A stretch of 64,000 bases of DNA from Zingiber officinale. Lineage: Eukaryota > Streptophyta > Magnoliopsida > Zingiberales > Zingiberaceae. Positions 11,783 through 23,430 of the stretch are shown here, in pieces (positions within the stretch are counted from its first letter, which is position 1; every line of letters begins with the position of its first letter). The stretch lies in contig NW_024589874.1 of the NCBI RefSeq assembly GCF_018446385.1, positions 62,001 through 126,000 of the forward strand, in the 5' to 3' direction. A program made the position numbers and the translations under genes. The notes under the pieces were generated by a model. It saw nothing but the letters and a program-made list of their open reading frames with translations. It was not told the DNA's origin and did not search any database.

Positions 11783-13518
11783 TGATAACCATGATTTTAC
11801 TGCATTATTTTGATTCATATATGCATGGTTTGATGTTGATTTCATAGTTTAAATCATGGTTATATCACATTTTGTGCATAGTGTGTATTTTTAGACTTAA
11901 TTGCAAATTATATTATTTTTGGTGTTATTTGATGCTAATATTTAATTCTTATTTTGCAGGCATCAAAGGATCTTAGATTTGGATCTATTTGGACCGAAAT
12001 TGGGCTCGAATCGGAGTCCAAACAAGAAGATCAAGCTTTGAAGCATTATGGACCGTTCATCAAGAATAGGACAGATCTGAACCATCCGTTGAAGATCTGA
12101 CCGATCCAACCTAATGGGGAGCAGATCTAATCCATTGATGAAGATCCAGAAGTTTTGATCCAGATCTGAGTTCATCCAGCCATTGATCCAGCCTGATTAA
12201 TCTGGACCGTTCAATGACGACTGTGCAGATCCGGGCCATCCAGTGATGATCTGATCGATCCAACCTACGGGAGAGTAGATCCAGACCCTAGATCAACATC
12301 AGTACCTTCAGATCGGATTTTGGGCAAACTTTCACCGTTGATTTAGCTCCAAATCAATCCCAGCCGTCCGTTCAGATCCAGATCTGATTCAAAACAGAAG
12401 CTACAGTACCCAGCTTCCTTCGTCGATCTCTCCACGCACAGCAGCTTCGTCCCGGCGGCATTTCTTCGGATTTCGACCCCTTTCCTTCTCCAATCCATTT
12501 CCCAAGCTTCAACCTCGGTGGATAATCTCTACAGCAGCTCATCCCGATCATTTGGAACCGTCGTTGGGTGTTCTCTCCGACGGAAATCTGCTCTCGGATC
12601 TTCTCTGTTCCAGCCCGATTTGGAGGTGGTCTTCCAATCGGCGACTCCGATTCCCATCAGTGGCGCTTGGAGGTGGTCCGCCGGCGTTATTGAGCTTCAT
12701 CCGATGCCCATCCACAGTCCGCAGCATCATCCCAGATCCAGAGAGCTCCGGGTAGCAGAAATCCCGATTTTCGGTCATTCATGGGGTTCCAGGTTGTTCT
12801 AGCTCGTCGGGGGTGGTCCGTCGGTGTAGCTGAGCCTTCCTTGAGCTGAGACGCAGATGAGATTCTCCACTGAGGTCCGAAATTGGGTGGTTTCGATTTT
12901 TGTCTCTTGTGTGACGGCAAGAGTATGAAGTTTGTGAGTTGATTGTGAGAGGATTGGTTTTTATTTCATTTTAGTTCTTTTTCTTACTGTTTTATAGCTT
13001 AGACAGATTTCTTTTAATGTTCGTTATATTTTTATGCAAGTAGTTAGCATTTCTTTCTTTATTGAAGCTTAGTTTAAGTTTTATTTGTGCTTGGTTAATT
13101 GTTTAGTGTTTAAGTGCTAAATTAGGTTTACATCTTGCTTTAGATCAGATTTATTTGAGTCTCGTAATTTCATATTTAGTTTAAGTGTGTTGATGGATTT
13201 ATCACAACGTAGTGTGACAATGCGTAATGATTTGTTCATTGGCACATAGTTATGTTCCACTCTTGCTTTAGATTAATTTCTTAATTGCTGTGTTTTTCCG
13301 TTGTTACATTTAGATTCATGCTTAAATTCCCCCAACTCATTTTTATATCGAAAACCCCAAAAATAGGAATAAAAAGACAATCCTAAATTACATTCTACCG
13401 TTGGTTCCTCGGATCGATCCTGGGCTCGTTACTACAACATTATTGTTTAATTAAGGGGTTCAGTGAATATATACATTTATACAATTTGATTAGCGGATGT
13501 GACAGATTCGCTACATCA
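11783..13518 (+). repeat. 5' LTR of element E
   Basis: TGATAACC...CTACATCA, 1736 bp, preceded by GTGGG and followed by the primer-binding site. It contains runs of GATC-rich sequence at 11990-12400 and a GC-rich core at 12420-12860 that resembles a transcribed leader. Short open frames in that core lack recognisable domains and are not called as genes. Confidence 0.92.
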
Positions 13519-13523
13519 AATTT

Positions 13524-13541
13524 TGGCGCCGTTGTCGGGGA
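13524..13541 (+). promoter_or_regulatory. Primer-binding site of element E (tRNA-Asp type)
   Basis: TGGCGCCGTTGTCGGGGA, five bases after the LTR. It resembles the 3' end complement of tRNA-Asp, the primer used by Athila and other plant gypsy elements. The same site, with one further change, serves element D on the other strand. Confidence 0.88.
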
Positions 13542-13685
13542 ACTTTATAAGCATTGTAGTAATTTTAGGATTGTTGTTTGATTGTTTTCATGTTTATATA
13601 TCCATGTGTTTGATTTTATTTGTTCCTGAGTCTTCTGATTTTATTTGCTAGTGTTTCAGTGTAAGAACAGGAAATTCATGTGACC

Positions 13686-14594
13686 ATGGATCCATATCAT
13701 CAGTATTTTGGAGATGGGATGGAGAATTATTATTTTCAGCCTCAGACTCAGTTTTATCAGCTTGGATATCAGTCCTACTTACCAATGGAACAACGGAATA
13801 GGTATGAGGATGCACAAGAACAAATTGAAGAATCAATGTGGAAATGCAATGATATTATGCAACAAATGAGAGAGCATCAAGAGCAACAATTTGCAAGGAT
13901 ACAGAATATACAGAGTCAGTTAGATCAAATAGCATCATCTATTAATCAGTTGCAAGCACAAAGAGCCAGTGAAGAGGTGGATTGTGGAGATCTTGTCAGG
14001 CCTGACACTACTTCTATTTCTTCACAAGAATTCTCTAATATTATTTGTGATGATGATGTAATTGTTCAAACTGTTGATTCTACTAATAGAGTTGCTATAG
14101 ATGATGTGAATGATGCAGGTTTTGTTACAGAAAATGATTTAAGTGTAGGGGAGTGCTTACTGGAAGCATTACCTCAAGAATCACCAAGGATAGAAGATGT
14201 AAGTGTAGGGACTTGTGCTATGGAGCCAAGCACCCAAGAATCACTACATGAAGTTGTACACTCACCAGAACTGGAGTCTGAGCAATTAGTTGATGAGATA
14301 GAGGTAACAAGCACCACTCTAGGTACCTCTCAAGATAACAAGGTGAGTATTTTGTATAATTTTTCAGAGAATTTTATAGAGGTACCATTTGTTGATTTTA
14401 TTAGTTGTGATTCATTTCTTGAAATATCTTTAAACCACACTGATATTCTCCTATTTTATTTTTACCCCACATGCGTGTGGGAGGTGTTTTCTTTTATTGA
14501 TGTTGTAGGAGAAATTAAGCTTCCGGAGTGGGTGCTTAAACTGAACCGCCTTCGACCTCCAGAAAGAATGGTGAAAGGAAAAAAGGATGAATAA
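13686..14594 (+). CDS. Element E ORF, 302 aa, gag-like accessory protein of unknown function
   Basis: Intact reading frame just inside the 5' LTR, where gag normally lies; start ATG at 13686 (a GTG lies two codons upstream). Residues 1-40 are rich in Gln, Tyr and Pro. About residues 44-92 are Gln/Glu-rich with heptad-like spacing and probably form a coiled coil. An acidic middle follows, then VSILYNFSENFIEVPFVDF, a hydrophobic stretch and the C-terminal LNRLRPPERMVKGKK basic tail. The last three blocks recur in the element D ORF at 11542-10802. No zinc knuckle or enzyme domain is present. The open frame in a non-autonomous element suggests a cis role such as RNA packaging (inference); no family is recognised. 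Confidence 0.7.
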   Translation: MDPYHQYFGDGMENYYFQPQTQFYQLGYQSYLPMEQRNRYEDAQEQIEESMWKCNDIMQQMREHQEQQFARIQNIQSQLDQIASSINQLQAQRASEEVDCGDLVRPDTTSISSQEFSNIICDDDVIVQTVDSTNRVAIDDVNDAGFVTENDLSVGECLLEALPQESPRIEDVSVGTCAMEPSTQESLHEVVHSPELESEQLVDEIEVTSTTLGTSQDNKVSILYNFSENFIEVPFVDFISCDSFLEISLNHTDILLFYFYPTCVWEVFSFIDVVGEIKLPEWVLKLNRLRPPERMVKGKKDE

Positions 14595-17500
14595 AAAGAA
14601 TTTGAGTGGGACTTTGATTACTCCACTTCCGGGGTGGCTACTACTTCTAAACCTTCTTCAACCACCGGGAATTAAAGGGGAGTGTTTCCAATTTTGCTTG
14701 TTTTTGCATTTTAATTCATGTTTTGTTAATAAATTCTTTTTGAGAGACTTTCTTTAGTTTCATACTTTGCATTTTGCATTTTATTTTCACACTTTGCATT
14801 TTGTTTAGCATACATAGCAATTTCAATTTGAATAAAAGTCTCCATGAATTGTTTAGTGATACTTTTAAGATGGTAAAAGTCTCTTAATTTTGACCATCAA
14901 TTTTAGGTCATTTAACATGATTGGATGCTTTTCTTGCATTATATTGGTTAATTTGGTGGTGGATTCCATTTTGATTAATTAAGCTTGATTGCATAAAAAT
15001 ACCTAGAGAGGACCACTTTAAGCCTATACACGATTATATTCTTTTGTGTGACATGCACTCATAGCAAATTAAACTCTAGAACTTGCTTAGTTTCTTTTCA
15101 AAGTCACAATAGCATATGTATGAATGAAAAGGAAGGATGTTTGTCATTCTTGTTTCCTCATTATTTCCAATTCATTTTTTCTCACAATTTTCTCAAAACA
15201 TTTTCCTCTAGCATTTTAACCTTTGATTACCTTTGCTTGGTCCATTTCATTGAGGGTTTTGGTTGACTATCTTGATGAGTTTCATTGTTGAAATTCTTTG
15301 GTTTAGATTTTTTTAATCAATTGAATAGTGTTTTTTTTTAGCCTTCGGATTGGTTCTGTGTTGAATAGAAATCCAAGATGAAGTTTTGATCTATGGAAGC
15401 AGTAACTTGTTTTCAAGGATTACTTTAGGAACTCTTCATTAAACGAATCTATTTTTTTTATGAAACAATCTGCAAATTAGTCCATGCTCAATATGGTGTA
15501 TTAATTTGGTATCAAATCTGGGGGCAGTCATCAAATCAGTTATGAATTCAAGTGGGTACAGATTCTTAATTTCAGAAGCTGATAAAAATGCAGATTGCAT
15601 TATAGTTGCTGAATTCTGTTCTCTACTGATACTAACTAAGGGAGTTATGAATTTAACTCAAAAGTTACAGTTGCATCGAAGTGTTGCAAGAGCAGTGATG
15701 ATAACACAATAATACAGGAATTGTAGGAGCTGGGAAATCTACAATTTTAAGAAGTTGAGTTGAATTTTTGAATGGATATTTTGAGCTGAACAAAATGCAA
15801 ATCAAATTGTTATTTTCTGAATGTTAATGGAGATATACAGGGATTAAACTTCGAAGTTAGGTGAAGTGAAAGTAGCTTAGAGTGAAGCAGATTGCAGAAT
15901 TCAGAAACTTCATGTTTCAGATTTGTGATGGAATCTGGAGTCTGATTTCTACGTCCAAGAATTGATTGAGAAAGTTCTATGCAGCTGCTGAATCTGCAAG
16001 AGTGGTGTTGGGCCCTTGTGAATCAGTGGAAGGCAGTTCCCAGCTTTTGAGGAATGAGGATTATGCCAAGTGTGCCAAGTTTCTTTGCAAATTGTTGATT
16101 CAATGGAAGATTCAAGCAAGGTTGGGGAGAAGTGCTGAAGAGATGCTGGATTTTCAGATATGGAAACTTAACTGAAATGCAAATAGGAAATGCTGGGAAA
16201 TTCAGAAATGCTGAACTTTGTATCAAAGGTGTATCAAAAGATTAGGAGCAACATCTAAACAAGGAAGAAATCAGAGTTAAGTCTTGGATGATGCAGAACA
16301 AATGGTATTTCAGCCTTCTGTGACCTCTACAAATTCTGAAACTGTGAAACTGAAATTCAGTAACTCAATTTACTGAATCCAGAAACAATAATCTGCAGAA
16401 AACAGTGAGAAGGCTGCAGATGCAGAAATTAAACCAAAAAGAATAGGTAGCTAACATGGTGACAGTCATTGATTGGAATGCAGCCATTGCAAAACCTGGA
16501 AACTGCTTAAATCTTGGAGTTCAACTATTTTGAAAATGAATGAATGAGGAGTCATTGATCAGAAATCAGATTCAGTTGTTTTGGAAACTGAAATTGTTTT
16601 ATGAGTTGCATGCTAAGTTCCAGTTTGAAGTTCCATTGAATTAAGTTTCCAAGGCTGAAACTTAAGGACATGAATCAGGAAACCAGTATTAATTCTGAAA
16701 TCTGGAATTGAAACTAAATCAAGTTGCTGGAGTGCATGTATTTCAAGTGTCAATTGCTAATTCTGTTGCTGATTAGTACAAGAAATGAAAGTGCTGAAGC
16801 TGGAAATTACTGAAGCTGGAAATTTAGTTCACAGTTTCTGAATTTTTCAGAAACTGAACATCAATTTTGTACTAAACTCTTTGACAGCAGCTCTCAAATC
16901 ATTGAGAAACTCAAGGCTACTGAACTTGGGAACATTGAAACCATATGATGCGTGCAAAGGACACTACACTACAAGAAGTAGAGAATCAAAAATTTGCAGC
17001 CTTGGAGTCAAATTTCTGAGATCTATCTGGAAAGTTTAAATCTATTTTTTTTTTCTTTATGCTGCTGTTGATTTTGAGCTGAATTTCTGCTGCTAACAGA
17101 ACAGCAGGTTCTACTTTACTTGTTGCAAGTGTGTGGAGTTTGATTCGGTACATTCACAAATTAGAAAGGTTTGAGTTCCTTTGAATATGAATTTCTGGAG
17201 TCAGTTATACATGGATTTCTCAAGCTTGAATTTGAATCTGAATTCAGAATTTGTGTGATTTGTTTGAAACAAGGGTTATTGATTCATATTGTCAGATAAA
17301 ATAGCCAATAGAATGATATGGGAATGGAAGTACAACAGTGAAGTTGGTTGGAGAAGAGCTAAGTGATGGAATTGGTTTACTGCCGGAAATGGAATGGTAA
17401 GAAAAAAAAAATAGAACAAGAGCAGAAATTGAAGAGGATGAAATCTTTTGATCAGAATTCAGAAAATGGGTATCTATGAGTGGGCCTAACTTTCTATTAC

Positions 17501-18317
17501 TTAAGCTAGAAATTGCTAGGATTCTAATTTCAGAAATCTGCTGGAGGAAGCTGTCTTTAGATCTTTAATTGGCAATTCTTCATCTCAAGTCTTTATGTGC
17601 TGCAATTCCAGAAGGGGTTTCTGAAACTCTGTTCTGAAATTTGCTGCTGATTTCAGAATTCAGAATTGATGAAGCAACTGTGTGCCAAATTTTATTACAG
17701 TTTATGATCAACAAATTTTTCCATCTGAAGTTTCTATCCATTGCAGTACTAGAAGCTAATCAGGACTTAAGCTGAAAATTCAGTGAATGCATTGTTTCTG
17801 GAATTGAAGTCTGAAGTTGAATTTGAGAATCCAGAATTCAGTCTTTGTTGAATCTAATAGGTTTTACTGGATCCAATGCTTTGTGTTGAAACTGGTGTGG
17901 TTGTTGGGATACATTGTTGTGGCTAGGGAATGTTCCTTTATGCTGCCTAACCACTAAAATCTTGAACTCTTCTGCTGCAATTGTTGGAACCCTGTTTATT
18001 GCTGAATTTTATTGCTGCTTAATTCACCTAAGGTCTTCTTAATTGCTGCTGGCAGTATATCCATTAAAGATGTAAATGGTTGTGTAAATTAAGCATGATT
18101 CATGCACATTCTTGTTGCAACGTTCGGATCAAAGGATTTGAAGTGAAGCTTTAATCCAATCATTATCAAGTGTTGGGTAGATGGTTGCTGTTGGACAAGA
18201 AACAAAAGTCTGAATCTCCCAAAAACAAAAAAAAAAATGAAGAAAATGATGACAAGAGGTGTATCAATTCATTGGAGGAGCATGATGTTTTTTATTGTCC
18301 GAGACGACCAATGTTTT
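14595..18317 (+). other. Element E internal noncoding region
   Basis: 3.7 kb without a supported gene. About 15500-18000 is strikingly rich in short overlapping motifs of the GAATTCAGAA, CTGAAATTCAG and TTTCTGAA type, many palindromic, with no fixed period. A poly-A run lies at about 18410-18440, just past this interval. It is typical filler of large non-autonomous retrotransposons, though the motif density is unusual. Confidence 0.6.
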
Positions 18318-18333
18318 AAGTGTGGGGGAGGGA
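18318..18333 (+). promoter_or_regulatory. Internal polypurine-tract-like site in element E
   Basis: AAGTGTGGGGGAGGGA, preceded by GACGACCAATGTTTT. It nearly matches the terminal tract at 19049-19062 and lies about 730 bp upstream of it. Element D shows the same doubled arrangement. Confidence 0.5.
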
Positions 18334-19048
18334 GTTATTCTTCATGATTTGAGATTATTTTTGAAGTTTCAAAATGCTGAAATTGAAGTGGAAAAACAGT
18401 GAAAACAGAAAAAAAAAAAAAAAAAGAAAAAAAAAAAGGGCACATCAAGAATGTATCAAAGGTGAAGATAGAGTATCAAGATTCTTTGTTGGTCATCAAA
18501 TTGAAGGGGAGATTAGCTTGATATGTTGAATTGTTTAAAAAAAAATAGTATTCATCTCTTTTCACATCAAATGGTCAACTCATCAAGTATACTCCTCCAA
18601 TACTCTCATCTTCTCATTTTCTTCATTTAAGCCTTTTCTTTTGCCTATTTCATCCATTTCAATTGTTCTTTTTGCTTCCATTTCAATTCTTCATGATAAA
18701 TTCCTTTTGATTCATGTATGCTATGTTTTATAGTGGTGGAGAATTAGAAAATAAGCAAGCTTATGGTAGTGAAATGTTGTGAGTTGCATTGAGTGAGCTC
18801 CACTTATACACAAGTTTGAGTGTGAGAGCTAGAATAGGTAAATTCCTTGTGAGATTGCAACTTGCTTTATTTTTCATTTGGATTGAAACTACCATACCTA
18901 CTGATTATTGTTTGGATTATATTCATGATTGTTGGTGATCTTTAGATGGTCTTAGTTAAATTCTTTTTACTATCTTATAGATATTGCTAGGGAATTTTCT
19001 ATGGAGATGATTTTTAGTTTTCTTTACTTGCACGGGACGTTCAAGGCT

Positions 19049-19062
19049 AAGTGTGGGGGATT
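19049..19062 (+). promoter_or_regulatory. Polypurine tract of element E
   Basis: AAGTGTGGGGGATT directly before the 3' LTR start at 19063, as expected for plus-strand priming. Confidence 0.8.
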
Positions 19063-20850
19063 TGATAACCATGATTTCATTGTATTATTTTGATTCATAT
19101 ATGCATGGTTTTGATGTTGGTTTCATAGTTTAAATCATGGTTACATTACATTTTTGTGCATTGCATAGATTTTGGACTTAATTGCAAATTATATTATTTT
19201 TGGTGTTATTTGATGCTAATATTTGATTCTTATTTTGTAGGCATCAAAGAATCTTAGATTTGGATCTATTTGGACCGGAATTGGGCTCGAATCGGAGTTC
19301 AAAAGACAAGATCAAGCTTTGGGTCGATTTGGGCCGTTTATCAAGAATAGTACAGATCTGGACCATCCGTTGAAGATCTGGTCAATCCAACCTAATGGGG
19401 AGCAGATCTAAGCCATTTATGAAGATCCAGAAGTTTTGATCCAGATCTGAGTTCATCCAGCCATTGATCCAGCCGGATTAATCTGGGCCGTTCATTGAAG
19501 ATCGGCCGATCTGGGCCATCCAGTGATGATCTGATCGATCCGACCTACGGGAGAGTAGATCCAGACCTTAGATCCACATCAGTACCTTCGGATCAGATTT
19601 TTGATGACTTTTTACAGTTGATTTAGCTCAGAATCAATCTCAGCCGTCGGTTCAAATCTGAGATCTGTTTAAATGAGAAGCTACTGTATTCTTTCTGCTT
19701 CGTCGATCTCCACAACGCCGTTCTTCGCGTCCCGCGGCGTTCTCCGAGATTCCGACCACCATCTCCTCTTCCAGATCCATGTTTCCAGCGATTTCATCGG
19801 CGACGATGCCCTCAGTTGCTTGCGACCAGCTTCCGGCCATCTGAGCTCGTTCAAAGGTGGTCCTACGGCGAGAATTCTGCTCTGCAAACCTCTACTTCTG
19901 CCGCACCCGATTTGGAGGTGTTCTTCCGATTCGAGGTTCCGCTTCCATCAGTAAGCTTTGACGGTGTTCCTCCACTACTTCTGGACCATTCCCGACGACA
20001 ATCCATCCACCATCAGCTCCATTTCAGATCTGAGGTTGCAGTTGCAGATTTGCAGATTTCCAGAGTTGGGCGGCTCCGATCTTCATCAGCTTCGTTTGGA
20101 GTGGTCTCCGATGGTGCTGGTAAAGGTTGGGCTGAGTGTAGCTACTGAGATTGTCTTCTCCGATTACAGTTGGAGTGTTCTCCGTTGTTTCCTTGTGTGA
20201 CGGCAAGGAGAAGTTGCCGTGAGACTTGGTTTGGTGTTGAGATGGTTTAGGGTTTACTTTTTGCATTCTTTTTATTGTTGATTGATTTAGATTTCAGTTT
20301 TCGTTGTTGAATTCAGTAATCATAGTTCATTTTATGCTTAATTGTTTTAATTCATGTGTTTTGAGTAATTTAGTTTCAATTGATTTTGAAGTTGTTGTTA
20401 ATTTAGCTTAAGCTTAAATTTCAGCACTGTTGAGTAGCTTAGTTTTAGTAGTTAAGATTTAAATTTTGCTTTAGAACGTATTCAGTCATGTCTTGTTGTT
20501 TATTCTTAGTTTAAGAGTGTGTCAATGATTTAATCTCAATGTAGGAGTGACAATGCGTTAAGGTTTGATTGTTGGCACATAGGTAGGTTTTAGTTATGCT
20601 TTAGATTAATTTCTTTACTGCTGTGTTTTCCTTTGTAGATTTATATTCAAAGCTTTAAAACCCCCAACTCCATTTTTATATCGAAACCCCTAAAAATAGG
20701 AATAAAAAGACAATCCTAAATTACATTCTACCGTTGGTTCCTCGGATCGATCCTGGGCTCGTTACTACAACATTATTGCAAAATTAAGGGGTTCAGTGAA
20801 TATATACAATTGTTAATTTGATTAGCGGATGTGACAGATTCGCCTCATCA
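19063..20850 (+). repeat. 3' LTR of element E
   Basis: TGATAACC...GCCTCATCA, 1788 bp, followed by the target duplication GTGGG. It aligns with 11783-13518 throughout, with scattered substitutions and indels. Confidence 0.92.
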
Positions 20851-21283
20851 GTGGGTCAGAGTTCTGTTGCTGGGAAAATGACTGCTCACTCTGCTCTAGA
20901 ATTAACTGAGGTTGAAAGTTCTGAATTTGATAATCCCCCCAGTTATAGCCATAAGTATCAGGAACCTGCTCATACGCATCTTTGTGTTGAGGTTGGAATA
21001 AGTGCTGAAGTTCCATGGAAGAGATAGTTATATTTTGGAAGAAGTAACATAATGCTGTTGGATGGAATGGACTACCACAAGCCATGCAGATATCATTAGT
21101 TGGTTCTATGGGAGGGTCATCTTCCTTTTGAAAGAGGTGGCATATGGCAGACGGATGAGACGTGCTACCACATCCTCCACAAAGGAACTCAAGTTGTTCA
21201 TCTGGATCATAGCCTTCATCAATGGGAGATATGGGTCTTACACTCATGGGTGTGAAAAATTCTCTTAAGACCCTGCTTGACAT
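20851..21283 (-). pseudogene. Element D gag-like ORF, N-terminal part with two zinc knuckles
   Basis: Starts at ATG 21283. It carries two CX2CX4HX4C zinc knuckles, CGGCGSTSHPSAIC (residues 35-48) and CMACGSPFHPTALC (66-79), separated by an acidic linker, followed by a Gln/Tyr-rich segment. CX2CX4HX4C is the classic gag nucleocapsid signature, so an RNA-binding role is likely. Element E inserted at codon DPP and split the frame; the remainder lies at 11782-10802. Without the insertion the frame reads through the junction cleanly. Element E's own ORF lacks these knuckles. Confidence 0.72.
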
Positions 21284-21501
21284 GTTAGTGCTCACGGATA
21301 TCTAAAAAAAATTATGAGAAAAAACAAAAATGATGAATTAAGAGCAAGAAATAAAATGCTATATGAAAAATAAGAAGGACAAAGCAAAATTTAAATTGCA
21401 AGAAAGAAAGTGCATAAAGAAAACAAGGAAGAAAAAGCAAAAGAAAAAAGAAAAACGTCTAGAGTAACTCATATACTAATCAACTAATGTTAATGCGAAC
21501 A

Positions 21502-21519
21502 GTCCCCGACAACGGCGTC
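21502..21519 (-). promoter_or_regulatory. Primer-binding site of element D (tRNA-Asp type)
   Basis: The minus strand reads TGACGCCGTTGTCGGGGA, one base different from the element E site, beside the inner end of the right LTR. It shows that D reads on the minus strand. Confidence 0.82.
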
Positions 21520-21526
21520 AAAAATT

Positions 21527-23430
21527 TATTATGATTCCGCAAGTGTACGGATTCATCATCAGTAATATATAAGATTGTCGAACCACAGAGACTGATGATT
21601 AAGCACTAGAGATGTCGCAAAATAAGTTATCTAGACGGTCGAAAGTTGTCTTTGGCGCTTGCAAACTAACGAGAGTGATTGAAGAGAGAAAGAGAAGGAT
21701 GAGAGAATCAATTTTGGAGGGAATTGAGCTTTGGGAAATGGATTCTAGGATTTCGGTTTCGTTATGGTGGAACTTGATGCATCATGTTCTATCTTTTACT
21801 CATTGTCAATCAACATACCTTCGCTGGAAGTTAAAGCTACTATCCTTATGTACTAATCAAAGAAGATCCCTGTGAAATCCTGTTACGATTAACCCCTGTC
21901 ACTAGGGCACCTCGGTAGATCACAAGAATACAAATCTAATCGGTTTGGTCTCTTACTTCCTTGTGGAGAAGTTGCCTCTCCTTTCAAGGGAATATCCTAG
22001 ACATCCATGAACGGGTTACCCCTGTCACTAGGGCCCCTCGGATGTACGATCTAAGATCCTCTCTTTACGAAATTAACAATTCCTACACAATCACTTAACA
22101 TGACAAGGCAACAAGTCTCATGCACATCAAATAGAAACGAAGCAAGAGAAATCATCCAACAAGTAAAGGCATGAACATGAGTCTTATATCAAACCCTATC
22201 CAAAACTACTCCCTACATCCATAAAAAAGGAGATCTACTCCATTGCGAGAGAAGAACAACCCCAAAACATAAAGTAAAGAATACTTACAACCCTTGATGT
22301 GAGAAGAAGGGGAAGAAGAGATGCTTACCGAGGTTTCCGATGTCTTGGTGATGCCTACTTTCTCTGGAGATGGACGGAATGTCAAGAGATGGCGGCGGAT
22401 GAAGCTCTCGGGTTTCCCCGAAGGGGAGAACCCTTTCCCAAGGAGATGGGGTGAAATACCAAACCAAAGATCCTCCAAGAATTGGGTTCTTGACCCTTTT
22501 ATACCTCCTTCAAGCTGTCCAGTAAAACCAGGATTACAGGGGTCCGGTAAACCGAGATTTTCACCCATTAAACCAGGTTTTCTTGTGGTTTACCCTGAAC
22601 CAAAGTTGTAGGTCTTGAAATTATCTTCAATCTGATACTTGGATTGAGCCCTGGCTCCAACCGAGACGAAGGTTATGGCGGTTAGAAGTTTGGTCTGCGG
22701 TCTGGGCGGAGGTCCAGTTGAAGCCGCAGTTGGGAGTCACGGTCGTGCCATTTAGCATTGGCAGACAATGCTTTCTATCAGTTAGATCTAATGCAAAGTT
22801 GTAGATCTTGAAGTCAGATATGTTTCGGTATAAAGAACATTCCGAAATTCCAACAGAGCGCAACGTTATGGAGAAATTACCAACGGTCTGTAATCTGCCC
22901 AGAATTCAGAACAACCTTGTTTTGGCGTGGCACGACCCGTGTTCTTTGTCACATGGCCGTGTGGAATCCACACGACTTCACATGGCTTCTTCTCGGGTTG
23001 AGTCACACGGCTGTGTGGAACTCACACGGCCGTGGCCTTTTTCTTCTCTGCCAAGGTCACACGGCCATGTGGATTCACACGGCCATGACCTTTCTCTCCT
23101 CTGGATCGTTGGCACGGCCGTGTGTTGCTTGGCCACGGGGATAATGCCACGGTCGTGTGTGGGGGCACACGGCCGTGGCTTTCTTCGTATCGGGTGTTGG
23201 CACGACCAAGGCATGATAATGGCACGACCCAAGCTCCTGTGTGCGTTTTTGCTCCATTTTCGCTCCAAATAGCGTCCTATCAATCAAAACAAGTAAAGAG
23301 TAGATCTCCGAACAAAATATAATAGAAGTATGACATTATAATGAAATATGGTGCAATAAACATAGATTATGCTAACGAAATGCAATAGATGTGCGTCAAA
23401 GCATACATAAATGATTATATACGCACATCA
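21527..23430 (-). repeat. 5' LTR of element D
   Basis: Starts TGATGTGCGTATA on the minus strand at 23430. The inner end (AATCATAATA) has lost the canonical CA. About 1.9 kb. It differs from the left LTR at many positions (by eye about one in eleven over the first 200 bp). It holds the same array of CACGGCCGTG-type palindromes at 22925-23220. Confidence 0.85.

Larger units (their letters stand above)
11783..20850 (+). mobile_element. Non-autonomous LTR element 'E' (LARD-like) nested in element D
   Basis: LTRs at 11783-13518 and 19063-20850 both start TGATAACCATGATT and end CATCA. A perfect 5-bp target duplication GTGGG flanks it (11778-11782 and 20851-20855). A primer-binding site follows the 5' LTR and a polypurine tract precedes the 3' LTR. 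The 5.5-kb internal region encodes one 302-aa ORF and no enzymes. The LTRs differ visibly (for example 1736 versus 1788 bp), so the insertion is not very recent. It is absent from block B. Confidence 0.93.
7610..23430 (-). mobile_element. Non-autonomous LTR element 'D' (LARD-like) inserted in the SIRE-like LTR
   Basis: Two LTRs (7610-9564 and 21527-23430) flank an internal region with a tRNA-Asp-type primer-binding site (21519-21502) beside the right LTR and a polypurine tract beside the left LTR, so the element reads on the minus strand. It carries one gag-like reading frame with two zinc knuckles and no protease, RT, RNase H or integrase, so it depends on another element. Element E (11783-20850) is inserted in its reading frame; without E it is about 6.8 kb. 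The right flank is GTCAT, and the same GTCAT precedes the D LTR in block B, so that is the target site; in block A the left flank reads ACCAG. Confidence 0.85.

Noticed and set aside
12518-12920. Overlapping open frames on both strands in the element E LTR
   Set aside because: The frames overlap on both strands in a GC-rich stretch, show no domain, and the matching part of the other LTR (19650-20270) does not conserve them.
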